From Ceratobasidium sp. AG-K (Eukaryota > Basidiomycota > Agaricomycetes > Cantharellales > Ceratobasidiaceae), in the NCBI GenBank assembly GCA_037039685.1, contig JAWNGF010000003.1:1364001-1428000 (forward strand): a stretch of DNA of 64,000 nucleotides, read 5' to 3'. Position 1 is the stretch's first letter. Each line of letters opens with the position of its first letter. Of this stretch, positions 1 to 11,510 are shown piece by piece. The position numbers and the translations under genes are program-made. Below the pieces are notes generated by a model. The model made no database searches, was not told where the DNA came from, and was given only the letters and a program-made list of their open reading frames with translations.

Positions 1-322
1 ACTGCGAGTCGGGACTGGCATTTTGCTCCTGCTTCACCCGGTCTTCGAATCGCGCATGTCTTCTTGGAAGATAGCCCCTCGTCATGCACAGACATCCCCT
101 GTGTAGTATACAGCCATTGATCTGACCGATTCTAGCCATCCGCAGAATAATGTCATTGTAAGCCTTATGTTGGTTCTTGCAGAGTCCTTTCACGTGTGAG
201 TGTGCAAGCGCCATTTACCGGCACGGCTCGGATCATTAGGTCCCGTGCTCTCAACTGGCATTTGGTGTCCACACTGATTATTTCGCGCGTTGTCTCTGAA
301 AACAAAATAATACTCGACGAAA
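1..322. other. Upstream region, no supported gene
   Basis: This is the 5' flank of the enoyl-CoA hydratase gene. On the minus strand two overlapping frames beginning with ATG (at 85 and 95) stay open to base 1, so a divergent gene may run off the left edge. Neither short peptide is recognisable, so no gene is called. Confidence 0.4.
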
Positions 323-1602
323 ATGATGTTCCTTGCCCGGCCTTTTGTTCTGAATAGCTTTGGCGCCGCAACCTCTCGGCGGGGTTTCGCGTCGGCGCGT
401 GCATTGTCGAGAGAGTACCAAAATCTATTGGTTTCACGACCACAGCCCAACGTTACGCTCTTGACGCTCAATCGTCCAAAGGCACTCAACGCGCTCAACT
501 CGCCACTATTTGAAGAAATCAACGACGTACTGGATCAAGTCGAAAAGGATGACGAGGTTGGAGCATTGGTCGTGACTGGTAGTGAAAAGGCGTTTGCAGG
601 TACCGTGCCCAGCTTTGACAGGCTGAGCTGGGTCTAATCCCCCCATTACAGCCGGCGCGGACATCAAAGAGATGAAGGACAAGGAGTGTATGCTAGTGAT
701 ATCTCGAAGGAAGCATGTTGATATTGACGCCCCTTTTAGTTGCCGATGTCTACAAGACAAACTTTCTTGGAGACTGGACGAGAATCACATCGTTCCGCAA
801 GCCGGTGATTGCTGCGGTCAGCGGTTTCGCGGTGCGTTCCGGCTTTATGGTATAACGGGCGTACTTATCTATTGCAGCTCGGGGGTGGATGTGAGCTTGC
901 GATGATGTGTGATATTATCCTAGCCTCCCCTACCGCACGGTTTGGGCAGCCAGAAATCAAACTGGGTGTTATCCCAGGCGCGGGAGGAACTCAGCGTCTC
1001 ACCCATGCGATCGGCAAGTCGCGAGCAATGGAACTAGTGCTTACCGGCCGTATGATCACTGCCCAAGAGGCAGAGAAATGGGGACTGGTTTCCAGGATTG
1101 TAGAAGGTGATCTGGTCAAAGAGGCTGTGGATATGGCAAGCACCATTGCTGGCATGGGTAGGATCGCAGTACAGGCTGGCAAGGAGAGTGTAAATGCGGG
1201 TACGTTGCAGCGATATCACTTTCGGCATGTGCTGATCGACTGCTCCAGCATATGAACTGTCGTTAAAAGATGGGCTCCATTTTGAACGGAGGCTCTTCCA
1301 AACTCTGTTTGCCACTCGAGACCAAAAAGAAGGTATGTCGAATCACTTGATGTATCGTGCGAGGAGAGAAGCATTGGGCATACGTGGCGCCTATAGTGGC
1401 GGGATTTTGGGATTACTCAATCCTTTTTCTTGGGGCGTAATCTCCATGGTTGTTTGGCCTTTTCGGTCCTGGCATGATGACCCTCGTCGTTGATATTTCA
1501 CATCATACTCTGATGTATGGTCACTGTTCCCCGTATTGATTGCTTTTTGTAGGCATGTCTGCTTTTGCTGAGAAGCGCGACCCCAAGTGGACCCATTCTT
1601 GA
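323..1602 (+). CDS. ECHS1: Enoyl-CoA hydratase, mitochondrial (crotonase family)
   Basis: It hydrates 2-trans-enoyl-CoA in fatty-acid beta-oxidation, and its N-terminus suggests the mitochondrial matrix. The first 35 or so residues are Arg/Ser/Ala-rich without acids, which fits a presequence. The crotonase core reads through four introns: [13 protein letters not shown], then AGADIKEM (the oxyanion-hole AGAD motif), then [12 protein letters not shown], then [18 protein letters not shown] with the catalytic Glu region. Exon 1 ends near 598, and the next exons start near 653 and 763. The final short exon (1553-1602) encodes [12 protein letters not shown], the usual family C-terminus. It is reached only by splicing out 1335-1552, because reading straight on from 1334 gives an unrelated tail. 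Length is about 290 residues, normal for the family. The start at 323 is the only one giving a complete presequence. Confidence 0.92.
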
Positions 1603-1811
1603 TAGCTTTGTATGCGTTGTAGTTTGAAATGTAAAGTGAATTGGACCAACAACACGATCACGTGAGAAAGTAAGCGCGTTCACTTGGATCAACTCGACAC
1701 TAGTTCATCACCACCGAGCCCTTTCAATTCTTTGCTCTTCTCGGCCACTGGATTGGACTCTTTCAACATAAATACAAGACAATCTGCAACATCACACAAC
1801 ATTAAGTAACT

Positions 1812-3922
1812 ATGTCGACTAGCTTGGGCAAACGACCTCGAGCTCAGCGTACTCCCCACAGAGGCTCTCCTACTCAATCTAGAGACATGGCCAAGAAGCT
1901 AGATCCCTCTGCGTCCCCTCTACATAAGCGAACCCGGGTAACGCCAAGTCCAGTCGTAAACGGAAAGGAGAATCATCCTCCATTTGTCAAATCTGCCGAA
2001 TCCAGAGCCCGTGCCCGCGCCATTGCTCGTAAAGAAGTTGATATCACTGAAGAGGCCGACGATGACGAGGATAGTGACGAGGAGCCGAGTATGTATAACT
2101 CTTATCCAGCTTGCTATTAGCTCACACCTGCTACCAGTAAAACGATCCGTTCGACTGCTATCTCCTGTAAAGACGCCTCATAAAGAAGCGGCCAACCAGT
2201 CGCCTATCAAAAAGTCGCTTTCCCGCCCGACTCCGGCTCCGGCTCCGACTCCCGCCCGTCTTCCTTCATTAGCGTCTCGTCTCCATCTTACCCCACCAGC
2301 CACCCCACCGGTAACCGCTTTGAGCCTTCACGCCCGCGCTCGTGCCCTTCTTCGACCTGGTATTGGAGAGGTTATTGGACGAGACCAGGAGCGTGCCGTG
2401 TTGAGAGGGTTTCTTGCTCCGTTCACGTCTGGGTCTAGTACCCCGAGCGACAAGCTAGCTGCTTACATATCCGGCGCCCCTGGAACCGGTAAAACAGCGC
2501 TTGTCAGTGAGGTCCTTCAGTCCGTTGCTACGGACGAGCTGAAAGGAATCTATGTCAACTGCACCGGCCTAAAGGAAGAGAGTGCTGTTTGGGCTCGAGT
2601 ACTGGAAGAGGGCGGGCTACTTGACCCAAAGGGCAAGGGGAGCGCTGGCTCGGAAAAGAACAAGTTTGAAACCGCTTTAAAGACTGGAGGAATTAAATAG
2701 TACGTATCAGTGTTATTAGGGTACGCGCATACTGACATTTCGTAGCGTCGTTGTGCTTGACGAGTTGGATTTCGTCTTGCGAACACCTTCTGCGCTTTCC
2801 TCGATCTTTGAACTCGCCAATTCTGTACCGTCCTCTCTGCGAATCATTGGCATATCCAACACACTCACACTCGGCGCGACCCAGAAACAAACAAGACAAA
2901 CATCAAACAATTTCCTCACGCTTGACATTGCGGCATATACCGCCGAAGATATTGTCAAGATTGTCCAAGGCCGACTCGCCCCGTTGGGCGCATCCCAAAC
3001 GGAACCGGCCGCAACAACTGGAGCGGGCTTGGTCATTGCTCCCACTGCCCTCACCTTTCTCTCGAAAAAGATTGCTGCCCAGACCGGTGATCTCCGCGCA
3101 GCGTTGGATGCTGTTCGACGAACCATCGAGTTGGCGGAGCACGAGGTGAATCCCTTTGCACCGTCGTCGCCATCCAAGGCCCCTGGAATTGTTTCTGCTC
3201 CGACGCCCGGCAACGCCGCTGGTGTCGCAACCATGAAGCACGTACTCGATGCGCTCCGAGGCCGAGATGGACTCGCCGGAGGACAGGCAGTCGGCACGGC
3301 CCGCGGACTCGGGATGCAGGCTCGACTCGTGCTCGTTTCAATCCTTGTTGCCCGGCGACGTGCCGCAGCTGGCTTGGTCATCTTGCCAGTTAAATCAGCC
3401 AGTAGCCTAACCCGGACTCCCAGCAAAGTCCCCCGTACGCCAAGCAAGACTGGGCGTGCGAGCCAACAGACGTCGCCAAGCAAACGCGGGCGGACGGGCG
3501 AGGCAGAGATGTATGAAGCCTCGGCGCTCCACGCTGCCTATACGGCTATCCTCACCTCCGACGGCGCATTTGCTCCAGTGTCCAGGAGCGAATTCCAAGA
3601 CCTTCTCGGCGTGCTCGAGACTGGAGGCTTGGTCAAGGTCGTCGGTGCAGTCGGACAGGCCACTCCCAGCCGAAGAAAGCTCGTCGCGAGCGAGCCACTT
3701 GTGGGGCTTGCAGAGGGAATCAGGGAAGAGGACGTTATTCGTGGGTTGGGCAGTGCCGGGGTCGGCGGGACTGCTGGGGTCAAGGAAGAAGAAGCCATGG
3801 CACTTTGGGATCGGGAGTTGAAGCGATCTCTGCGCGATGTTGAGCGGGTCAAGCGGGCCGCAGAACGGGAACGAGAGGCTGTCGCAGCCGATGGATTTGC
3901 GGACGCTTGTGCTAATGACTGA
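1812..3922 (+). CDS. CDC6: Cell division control protein 6 (Cdc6), origin-licensing AAA+ ATPase
   Basis: Cdc6 joins ORC at replication origins and helps load the MCM helicase in G1. There are three exons (1812-2088, 2138-2699, 2746-3922), together 2016 nt and 671 residues in one frame. Walker A GAPGTGKT lies in exon 2 and Walker B VVVLDELD opens exon 3. These are followed by the sensor-1 type GISNTL and the ISM/lid region TAEDIVKIVQGRL, then a C-terminal winged-helix part. The N-terminus is basic and disordered with CDK-type sites (LLSPVKTPHK, QSPIKK). A second cluster of TPSK/SPSK sites sits between the ATPase lid and the winged helix. The 2699/2746 splice must use GTACGT, otherwise an in-frame TAG follows GGIK. 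Orc1 is unlikely because there is no BAH domain. Confidence 0.92.
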
Positions 3923-5253
3923 ACCATGTCTTGGTGTTTGCTTTGCCACATTTTGTTTATATCGTCTTGTTGTTTTATGTTACCCTTGCTATGTATTCAA
4001 CCAATGCTTGTAATGGTCCAAGGAATATTAAGAGGGTTTGCAGCCCGGCAAGGTTCACAGCGAGATTTCTGGACCTGGGGGGTGCTCTGATGCAAGTCAA
4101 TGCTGGTATCGGTTGAAGTTGTATGGCGCTTTGTTCTAATCTCGCACCTTTTGAATGTGTCGTCTGTATATGCTACAAGTTGGGTTTGCTTTTGAGTAGC
4201 AAGTGAAGGTCTTGCTGGACCATGGCTCGTGTGGGAGGTTGTGTCCCAAAGCCGGCGGAGGGCCACAACTTGTTCTGGTACTGGCGCCCGGGCGCTTAGC
4301 AAGAGCTGGCACGCGACACGAACACACATACAATCCGGGCGAGTGTCGTGTTGCCTACCGCCAACCCCGACACTCAGGTCACGGCGTCCCTTGCGCGCCG
4401 CCCTCTCTTTCCTTCCTGCCCGCCATCCTGCGCGTTCTTGATGCCGCGTCCGTAGATATCTTTACATGGCCTATGACATTTTCCTTTTCCCCACCACGTT
4501 GTGATCAAGGGGTCCACCCAGCTCGCGAGTCGTACTCGCGTTCCGGAGCCCGGGCGTCCTCCACATTGCTGGTAGCCTGATCACCGCATTCGTGTACTAC
4601 ATATAGAATATATGCGGCATTTTCACCATGTCGGGGCGGCTCTAAAACGTCAGTCCAGGATTAGTTCTATCCCTAAAATGTATCGAATTCAATCCAACAG
4701 GAGCTGCGGAATCCGACTGCAACACGGACTGGGAAAAGCTGATTTTCCACAGAATAACTCCAAGGGATTGTTTGCCAATTTACCGACCCGGCGGGTGACC
4801 CAAGGGCGTGGTACTTTTCCGTGCCCGATCAGCGCATATATGCGTCGCGCACAAGCGTACGTTGACATGACAAGCTACGCATCAGTCGGATCGCTCAATC
4901 GGTTGGTTACTCGCACACGAGGGGGCTTCCCAGTGGCGCTTGCGAGGGTTTCTTTCTGAAGCTTCCCCCCTCGGCCGCTGTCTCTTGAGCTTTGGTATGA
5001 TTTCCGTAAGAGTAGAACACGCAAGGAGGCTGCGGTGTACAAATCAGTGTTCTGGGCATTGATATAGCTCTTGACCCGCTGTTGTTGGACAATAATAATT
5101 ATGAAGGGGGGCGGCCACCTCCCCCCGCATATCACGGAGACTTGTATAGTGGGTATATGCAGGCGTTTAAGGAAAGTTTTATGAGATGATTACAGGCTAC
5201 TTTTACTATAAATATACTCTAGATCTGTAGCATTGTAAGGATTACTCTGCAAC
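3923..5253. other. Gene-poor spacer between CDC6 and tRNA-Thr
   Basis: About 1.3 kb with only short open frames and none that can be extended by splicing into a recognisable protein. It holds the palindrome GCGCATATATGCG at 4832-4844. Nothing else was recognised. Confidence 0.5.
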
Positions 5254-5336
5254 TCCCGCTTAGCTCAGTGGTAGAGCGCGTCACTAGTAGCTTGGGCGCA
5301 ATGACGAGGCCGCTTGTTCGATCCAGGCAGTGGGAA
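5254..5336 (+). tRNA. tRNA-Thr (anticodon AGT) with an 11-nt intron
   Basis: The full cloverleaf can be drawn. The acceptor arms TCCCGCT (5254-5260) and AGTGGGA (5329-5335) pair over seven positions with one G-T. The D arm is GCTCAGTGGTAGAGC and the anticodon stem CGTCA/TGACG is perfect. The loop is CTAGTAA with AGT at 5286-5288, and the T arm is GCTTG-TTCGATC-CAGGC. Canonical pairing needs the 11 bases at 5290-5300 to be removed after position 37, the standard site of nuclear tRNA introns. A T-rich stretch (5339-5344) just downstream fits a Pol III terminator. The internal A box and B box (GTTCGATCC) are intact. Confidence 0.93.
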
Positions 5337-7005
5337 TCTTTTTGTTCCATTTTGAAGATGGTTGATTACAAGTATCACCCAGTATTTTATTACCACGGGT
5401 TTCCAATGACTCGTACCATGTCAACGCGGTGGTCGGAACTCTGTGAACACGGTCCTTTGGGCTGAACTCCTCGGTTTTAAAACGGCCACTAATGCCAGGG
5501 GGACGTTGTGGAAAGAATACATATATTTGACAGTCTACATTTACTCATTTGCACCCTTGATCATGTCAAACATGCACAGGTGGACCCACCTGCAAGGGCC
5601 TATAGTCGCAACCGGCGAGGAACCATCTCGGTGAGCAGTCTACCCGGATAAAGTTGGACTCGCCTAGGGATTCCCGTGGGACACTTGGCGTACACGATGG
5701 ATCCGACAAACGTCCAAGGCGAAAATGACGACAGGGTAGGCAGAAACGTCTGGCAAGAGGGCGCAAGAACGGTCAAGAGGCATTTGATCAAAACAAAGGT
5801 CGAGGCCTGGGTCGAGCCATGAGGGCAAGTGTCGTCACGTGACTTGGGCGGCTATGCGACGGGGTTGGATGCAGCGAGCGACAAACTAGGCGGCTATACG
5901 CTCGTACATGCATAGGCTGTGCATGCATGCATGTATAGTCGTCAAGTCGCCGTGCAGTCCAGTCTCGGCAGTCTGGGTCCGAGGTTCGCCGAGCAAGTCC
6001 TAGAGGGGGCGGGTGCGCGCTGGGGCTCCGGGCGGCCTCGTTCCTCGGCCCCCCTCTGCCCCGCCGCACCCTATGCTAATCTGTGTCCGACACCCTTCAA
6101 GGCCGCTTGTTCGAGTCAGGCAGTGGGAATTCTTTTTACGGCACCTTTTCGTCAAGTTCCGGAGTCTCCAGCTTGAAAAACAGTGAAAGGGGGGCTTGGA
6201 AGCTGAAAAAACAATTTTTGAACGATTTCTGAGGCCAGATTCTACGAGTTAAAGTACCAAAATACCACCCCGTAATACGCTCAGATTGCACCTAGTTTTG
6301 CTCATTTTTACGGCGCCGAATTCCCTGTATTCAGGCGCATACAATCCACCTTTTACTTATGCTTGTCGATTTTTCAAGGAAATGCACCATGAACACCGAA
6401 TTTTGCCTGTTTTAGCCATCTGGGCTGAATAGCCCGATATCCTGGCTACATTTTATATTATTATACCAAGTCAAACGGGAGATAAATGACGCGGGGAGAA
6501 GGGAAACAAAACGGGGTCTTTTTTCGAGTATTGAGGAATTAGTTTCCTGGCAACTAAGAAATGATCACGGCTATAGACCGTTAAAAGGTGAACATTTTGA
6601 TTACTTGAATAGCGTCTTTTATGTCCTGGTCTCAGAGGTATGAGTGGACAAGTAGCTGGCTCCATGTGTTGCACTTTGAAGGATTGAGCCTTTACAACCG
6701 AACACACACATGCTCATTTAATGCCCAACGCTCATATAAATTTATGCATACACGGATACATTGTATCTCTACATGCTCCTGACGAATACGAGATGCTCAT
6801 AAAGATACTAGTGCCACTAGAATTATTATCTCCCCCCAATCGAGCTAGTCGATACAGCAATAATGCGCATACACAAGGTTCAAGTTTCGAGTCGACACAG
6901 CCACAGCATTTTCCATCTTTGCAAGTGTGGGGAGGTTTGAAATTGACCACGTGAGACTTACTAGAACAGTCTGTGTTCGCAGCCATTCTGACATCAACCA
7001 CGACA
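5337..7005. other. Spacer between tRNA-Thr and the BAX-inhibitor gene
   Basis: No protein gene was recognised. It contains the tRNA 3'-half copy at 6100-6129 and an alternating GCATGCATGCATG tract near 5920-5935. About 600 bp of AT-richer sequence (6170-6720) has no similarity I can name. Confidence 0.45.
6100..6129 (+). pseudogene. Duplicated 3' half of tRNA-Thr
   Basis: Thirty bases starting AGGCCGCTTGTTCGA match the variable loop, T arm, acceptor strand and discriminator of the tRNA at 5307-5336 with two mismatches. They are followed, as there, by a T run. The 5' half (D arm, anticodon) is absent, so it cannot be a working tRNA. It could come from a tRNA-derived SINE, an incomplete duplication, or a retroelement primed on or integrated beside the tRNA. 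Confidence 0.75.
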
Positions 7006-8164
7006 ATGTCTTATCCTCAGGCACCTCCTTCGTACCAACCTGTCCCCCAGTCTCCTCAGAAATACAACCAGTATGGAGCATCTCAAGATTCAGAGCCGCT
7101 CCTTCATGAGAATCGTGGCCAGTCGTCCCGTGGCGTGAATGCCTTTGGTGACGACAGTGATCTCCCCGATGACTTCAAGTATGAGCGCCACTATCCAACA
7201 AAATGTAAACTAAAATCTATCTAGGTACGGAGTCACCGTCGCCGAATCTGCTGTAGAAATCCGGCAAGCGTTTGTGCGCAAGGCAAGTGACTGCGGCTAT
7301 GGAATGACAACTTCTTACATTTCTCTAGGTCTACTCTATTCTCTTTGCCCAAATCGTAAGTCTCAGGGACCGTGCCATTAGCGCATCTAATTCTTGAGCA
7401 GCTGGGGACCACCATTGTTGCCAAACTCGCTTCGAGTGACAGTGCCGTTTCATGGGTTCAAGCCAAGTAAGTTGCCCAAGTGAAATGGAACATGACTAAC
7501 AGCGCAACCAGTCAATGGTCAATCTTTCTTCTTTTCATCGGATCATTCGTCAATCTCGGACTTTTGTACTGGAAACGCCACTCTCATCCCGCAAACTACC
7601 TGCTTCTCGGAGGTTTTACGGTGTTCGAGTCTCTCACTTTGGGTCTTATTACATCGTACTATGATAGCACGGTCGTCCTCCAGGCCATGTAAGTTGGCAT
7701 ATTCTTATTTACGAACCTACTAACCGCCTATCAGGGTAATTACGCTTGGCGTCTTCCTCGGCCTGACTCTGTTCACCCTCCAGAGCAAATACGACTTTTC
7801 TGGAATGGGTCCATACTTGTTTGGCGGACTTCTTGTGCTCAGTGAGTGCTACTTGGGTATATCTCACCATCGACTCACACTTTGCAGTGATGACCGGCTT
7901 GGTTGGAATGTTCATACCGTTTGGCAAGACCATGGACCTAATCTACGCCTGCGGAGGGTGCTTGATCTTTAGCGGTTACATTGTCTTTGACGTGAGTCAT
8001 TGTGCTCCCGTTAAACAACACGACTGACACTTTGATAGACCTACGTCATTACCAAGAAGCTCAGCCCAGACGAGTTCATCATGGGCGCAGTCTCCCTATA
8101 CCTCGACTTTATCAACTTGTTCATTAGCATTCTTCGTCTCCTCAACAACGTCGAAGAGCGGTAA
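7006..8164 (+). CDS. BXI1: BAX inhibitor-1 (TMBIM/LFG) family membrane protein
   Basis: This family of six- to seven-helix proteins of the ER or vacuole membrane regulates calcium leak, the unfolded protein response and cell death. Eight exons (7006-7178, 7225-7282, 7329-7355, 7402-7466, 7512-7688, 7735-7841, 7888-7991, 8039-8164) sum to 837 nt and 278 residues. The N-terminus is Pro/Gln/Tyr-rich (SYPQAPPSYQPV) as in other LFG proteins. EIRQAFVRKVYSIL is the conserved entry to helix 1, and hydrophobic helices follow. The tail IVFDTYVITKKLSPDEFI..ISILRLL is the family signature. Intron 2 starts with GC (GCAAGT at 7283), which the conserved RK-VYS junction supports. An upstream in-frame codon exists, but the ATG at 7006 begins the family-like sequence. 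Confidence 0.93.
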
Positions 8165-8359
8165 TCGCGTCCTATCCCGAATGTAACTAGCTCTGCCGAA
8201 ATCTAACATTTTTTCGCAACGATAAACCCAACTCAAATGAATGACTATTGTATCCCTAATAACATCTCAAGAATGCACGTCAAGCAAACCAACTCCCGGA
8301 AAGGATGCGGCGAATGATAGAAGTCGTAATCTTGGGGTTTCCTTCCAAAGCCGTGACGC

Positions 8360-9582
8360 TCACATCGTCACAGTCCTCGGCATTTTTGGCCCGTGGCCGA
8401 TCATCACGGGATGGTCATGATCTAGGACTAGCGTCAGCACAACTCGGATAAAGGACAGCAATATTACCTTTGACAATCTTATTGGCGCCCTCCACTTCTG
8501 CATGCACCGCAGCGAGGGCAGGCCTGCAAAGGGCGGGTCGTTAGCGGCAGACAAATTGGGCAAATGGTAACACGAACTTGTAGGGGGCTCCAACCTTGGT
8601 TAGATCGGATCCGAGGCCCGCCTCTGCCACGACATGAGTGTCGTTTCCAGCGTCGTGGGCGTGATCCATAGTCTTGTCGGAGATACCATGTACGTCGCCC
8701 AAAGCCACGCTGGCTTCTGTCTTGAGCGCGTGGCCAGCCTTCTTGCCCGAGCTACAACCACATGAGCCCCAGCGTCGATTGAGCTTGCAAGGTACTTACT
8801 GGATCGTCGAGTCAACCCCGCCCTTGGTTTCCTTGTGGACCATGTCGATGTCCTTCTTTTCACTTTCCGTCCCGGTCCTGATAACGGCACATACGTCAAG
8901 CCTAGCGTTCCTAGAGCAACGTCAGGACACGAGATCCAAACATGAAGCGTCACTTACTTTGGGTCAAGGCAGTCGTCCTTGCTCGGAGGCTTGCCACCGC
9001 CCTGGTGCCCGTTGCCGCCCTGGTGCTTGTCGTTGTCGTTTGCATGGACGTCGACATGCAGGTCCACGTCTGGTCCGTGCGTCTTGTCAGGCCAGCCGTT
9101 GTCGTGTTCGGGGTGGGCTGGAAGTTGAGATTTGCCCTTGTCCCCAAGGTCTAGGCCCGCGTCGACATGTAGACCATCGACAAGAGACTTGCCATTGGCC
9201 CCCGCAAGTTGAGTCTTGCCAATATCTAGTCGGACCTTGCTATGCTTGTCGTCCTCGACATAGTTTCTACTCAACGGTCAACATCAGCATGAGACACAAA
9301 CTCGTAGACGTACTTGAGGCCATCCTTCAGGGGCTTGACACCATCGACCGAAATGGTCATTTCGCCGCCGCGACACTCGTGACACTTGCGGAATGACTCG
9401 GGGGTCTGCGAATATGTCAGCATACAGCACAATAAACGTATATATGCGCCCACCTTGATGTCGGGCAAGGCAAAGGTCCGAGCGACGGCGCGAGCCGAGC
9501 CAGGCGTAGCTCCAATAGGAGTCGCACTACTGGCAACTGCCATCAGGGTGACGAGAGCAGCAAAGGACGTGGAGGTGCGCAT
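8360..9582 (-). CDS. Secreted Asp/His-rich protein, function unknown
   Basis: Seven exons on the minus strand (9582-9454, 9405-9314, 9269-8958, 8910-8800, 8751-8578, 8523-8468, 8421-8360) sum to 936 nt and 311 residues in one frame. The start gives a clear signal peptide (MRTSTSFAALVTLMAVASSA). A short segment with KCHECRGGEM follows, where a CxxC pair could bind metal or form a disulphide. Residues around 105-165 form a highly hydrophilic run of Asp, His, Gly and Asn (HGPDVDLHVDVHANDNDKHQ). Later exons are rich in Asp, His, Gly and Lys (KTMDHAHDAGNDTHVV) and the protein ends HDHPVMIGHGPKMPRTVTM. No enzyme motif was recognised. Metal binding is inference from composition only. A TATA box lies upstream. 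Confidence 0.75.
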
Positions 9583-9737
9583 GTTTGAGATACAGTTATA
9601 GTAGAGTTGGGATGAGTGAATGAAAACAAGTGAACGACGATAGTGAGTGTGGCACGTCAGAGGTCGTGGTCGTAAAACTGTCGGGGGAAGCGACAGAGGT
9701 GGTCGTGAGATGAGGATGAGCGAGCCTTCCACCTGGG

Positions 9738-9743
9738 TTTATA
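9738..9743 (-). promoter_or_regulatory. TATA box of the secreted Asp/His-rich protein gene
   Basis: The minus strand reads GGTATATAAACC, about 155 bp before the ATG at 9582. That is close enough for a core promoter with a 5' UTR near 120 nt. This is a motif match only. Confidence 0.45.
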
Positions 9744-9966
9744 TACCGTCTTAGGGGCAATTAGGGGGAGCGGGTACAGTGGAGCGCCGAGGGGGGATAG
9801 GAGAAGAAGACGCGGATGGGACTATTTCTGGAAGTTGATTGCGCCCGGGGACAAACATTCACCGCCCTGTTGACCCCCTATTGCGAGTTGCCCCTATGCT
9901 GTAAGCCATATATCCCGTGAGACTCCATCGAATACTATTACCTTTTCACCCACACAGAGCAAATTA

Positions 9967-11169
9967 TGCATGCATGGGCTTGGAATCTTTGGCGTCATTG
10001 TTGGCATCGGCCTCGTTTCTCAAAGAGTCATTGAATAACCTGTGTCTCCAGTAAGTACACACACATCAACTGTATGGTCTTGCTCACTCAAGGCACTTAG
10101 AGGGTCATATACCCATACCCAATCTACAGGTCAAACGGCCCCACGACGTTTGACTGGCAGCTATCCCGTAAGCAGCTTTCAAACTCTTAGGCGCAGTTGG
10201 GCGCGTTCTCGGCTGCGTCCTCTAAAGCGGTCGAGGTCGGGTTCTTCAACATCGGGTTCGTCAACGTCATGATCCGGCCCCATGAACATCTGGCCTTACT
10301 CCTGAGGTTCTACAAGTCTTCAGTTCATCCGTCAGTTTCGAATGCGGTAGGTCATTTGCCTCTGCCCCCACTTCTTTACTTACTCTCTCGAAGCGCATCG
10401 ACCCCACCCAAAGTCCAGGGAACCTTCTCGCCATACGGAGATCGTTGGACGGCAATGGCGGGGACGAGTCAGCGGCCTTTTAGACACACGACTATCGAAG
10501 GTCGGAAGCTCCGGTGCGTTTGGTTACTTTTGTCCATATAGGTGCTGATCTATCCAGTAGAATAAAGTGTCCGCCTCATCAGTCTACGACGGCCAAACGA
10601 GCCGAGTAAGTACCCACGCCAGACAGATCCAACTAGCCTTATGCTATTGTGCAGCCGAACCTCGCCGCCTTTCACGTCAACGATCGCAAAAGAGGACTTG
10701 AAGTTGCGCGCTCGTTGACTCATTCGACCTCTCGGGAATACCTCAAACCGCGATTCGTTCTCGAGGTCAACATCCTCGATGCCAAGAATAACCAAATACA
10801 GACACTTTCGAGTCAATGTTTAGTCATTTTCAATCAATATTCCTAAGTTGTATAGCTGCGTGGACCCGACGATTCGGCACGACGAATGTCGTCGAAAGAC
10901 TATTCCAGAATGAATCTCGAATGGGACTGGGTGATCTACAGAAGCAACCGAGATCAACATGACGAAATCGGATCAAATGTTGTCTCGATGGCTGGAGCGT
11001 TGGCTCGACGCGTTATTGGGTTGAGATCGCCACCACAAAAGCTACTATGGGCTCGATATACGGACATATACTAACACCCAGCCTACGATCTACACGGACA
11101 GAGTACTTGCCGGCGACCGTGTGTCGGAAACTGAGTGGACACACCTGCCGAATGAGACTGTATTTTGAC
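9967..11169 (+). other. Coding-like block without a solved gene model
   Basis: Several open stretches have protein-like composition: near 9980 a hydrophobic stretch (GIFGVIVGIGLV), near 10200-10350 (FFNIGFVNVMIRPHEHLALLL), near 10650-10800 (FHVNDRKRGLEVARS, FVLEVNILDAKNNQ) and near 11083-11169 (YTDRVLAGDRVSETEW). Splice-like borders occur between some of them, for example after 10349. I could not join them into one frame: stops and missing splice sites interrupt. It may be an unrecognised small membrane protein gene, a decayed gene, or chance. The rest of 9583-11510 shows nothing apart from a C10 run at 11491-11500. Confidence 0.25.
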
Positions 11170-11510
11170 TTCCCAAAGTGATCATTCGTCAATCACTCGT
11201 CCGAATAAGAGAAAGCATTTCCCCCCTCGTCTCTGTTTGTGTCTGAGTGCGCCGGAGCTCGGTCAACTGATTGCCTCCGTTCGTGTGCCGCCCACTGCAA
11301 CACGAGGCACAGGCGGTGTTCTTCCCGCCAACCCTGTCACACACAAGGCATTTACTCGCCGATATAGTCAGATTGTATGCATGGACCCCCAGCGGTTCCG
11401 ATGCGAACCAATTTTGCTTGGTTTATTGTTATTTGCGCGGACGAACGCCAATAAGAGCGTCGATTGAGAGTGTTGAGCGAGCAAACGCACCCCCCCCCCC
11501 TGTGCGCGCT

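Noticed and set aside
1..95. Possible 5' end of a divergent gene running off the left edge
   Set aside because: Two competing frames are open for fewer than 35 codons and neither is recognisable.
2716..3483. 255-codon open frame on the minus strand opposite CDC6
   Set aside because: It is antisense to the conserved AAA+ and CDK-site exon, lacks motifs, and results from GC-rich codon bias.
11491..11500. C10 run before the seven-helix gene
   Set aside because: Short homopolymer in a C-rich leader, common before fungal start codons; no sign of special function.
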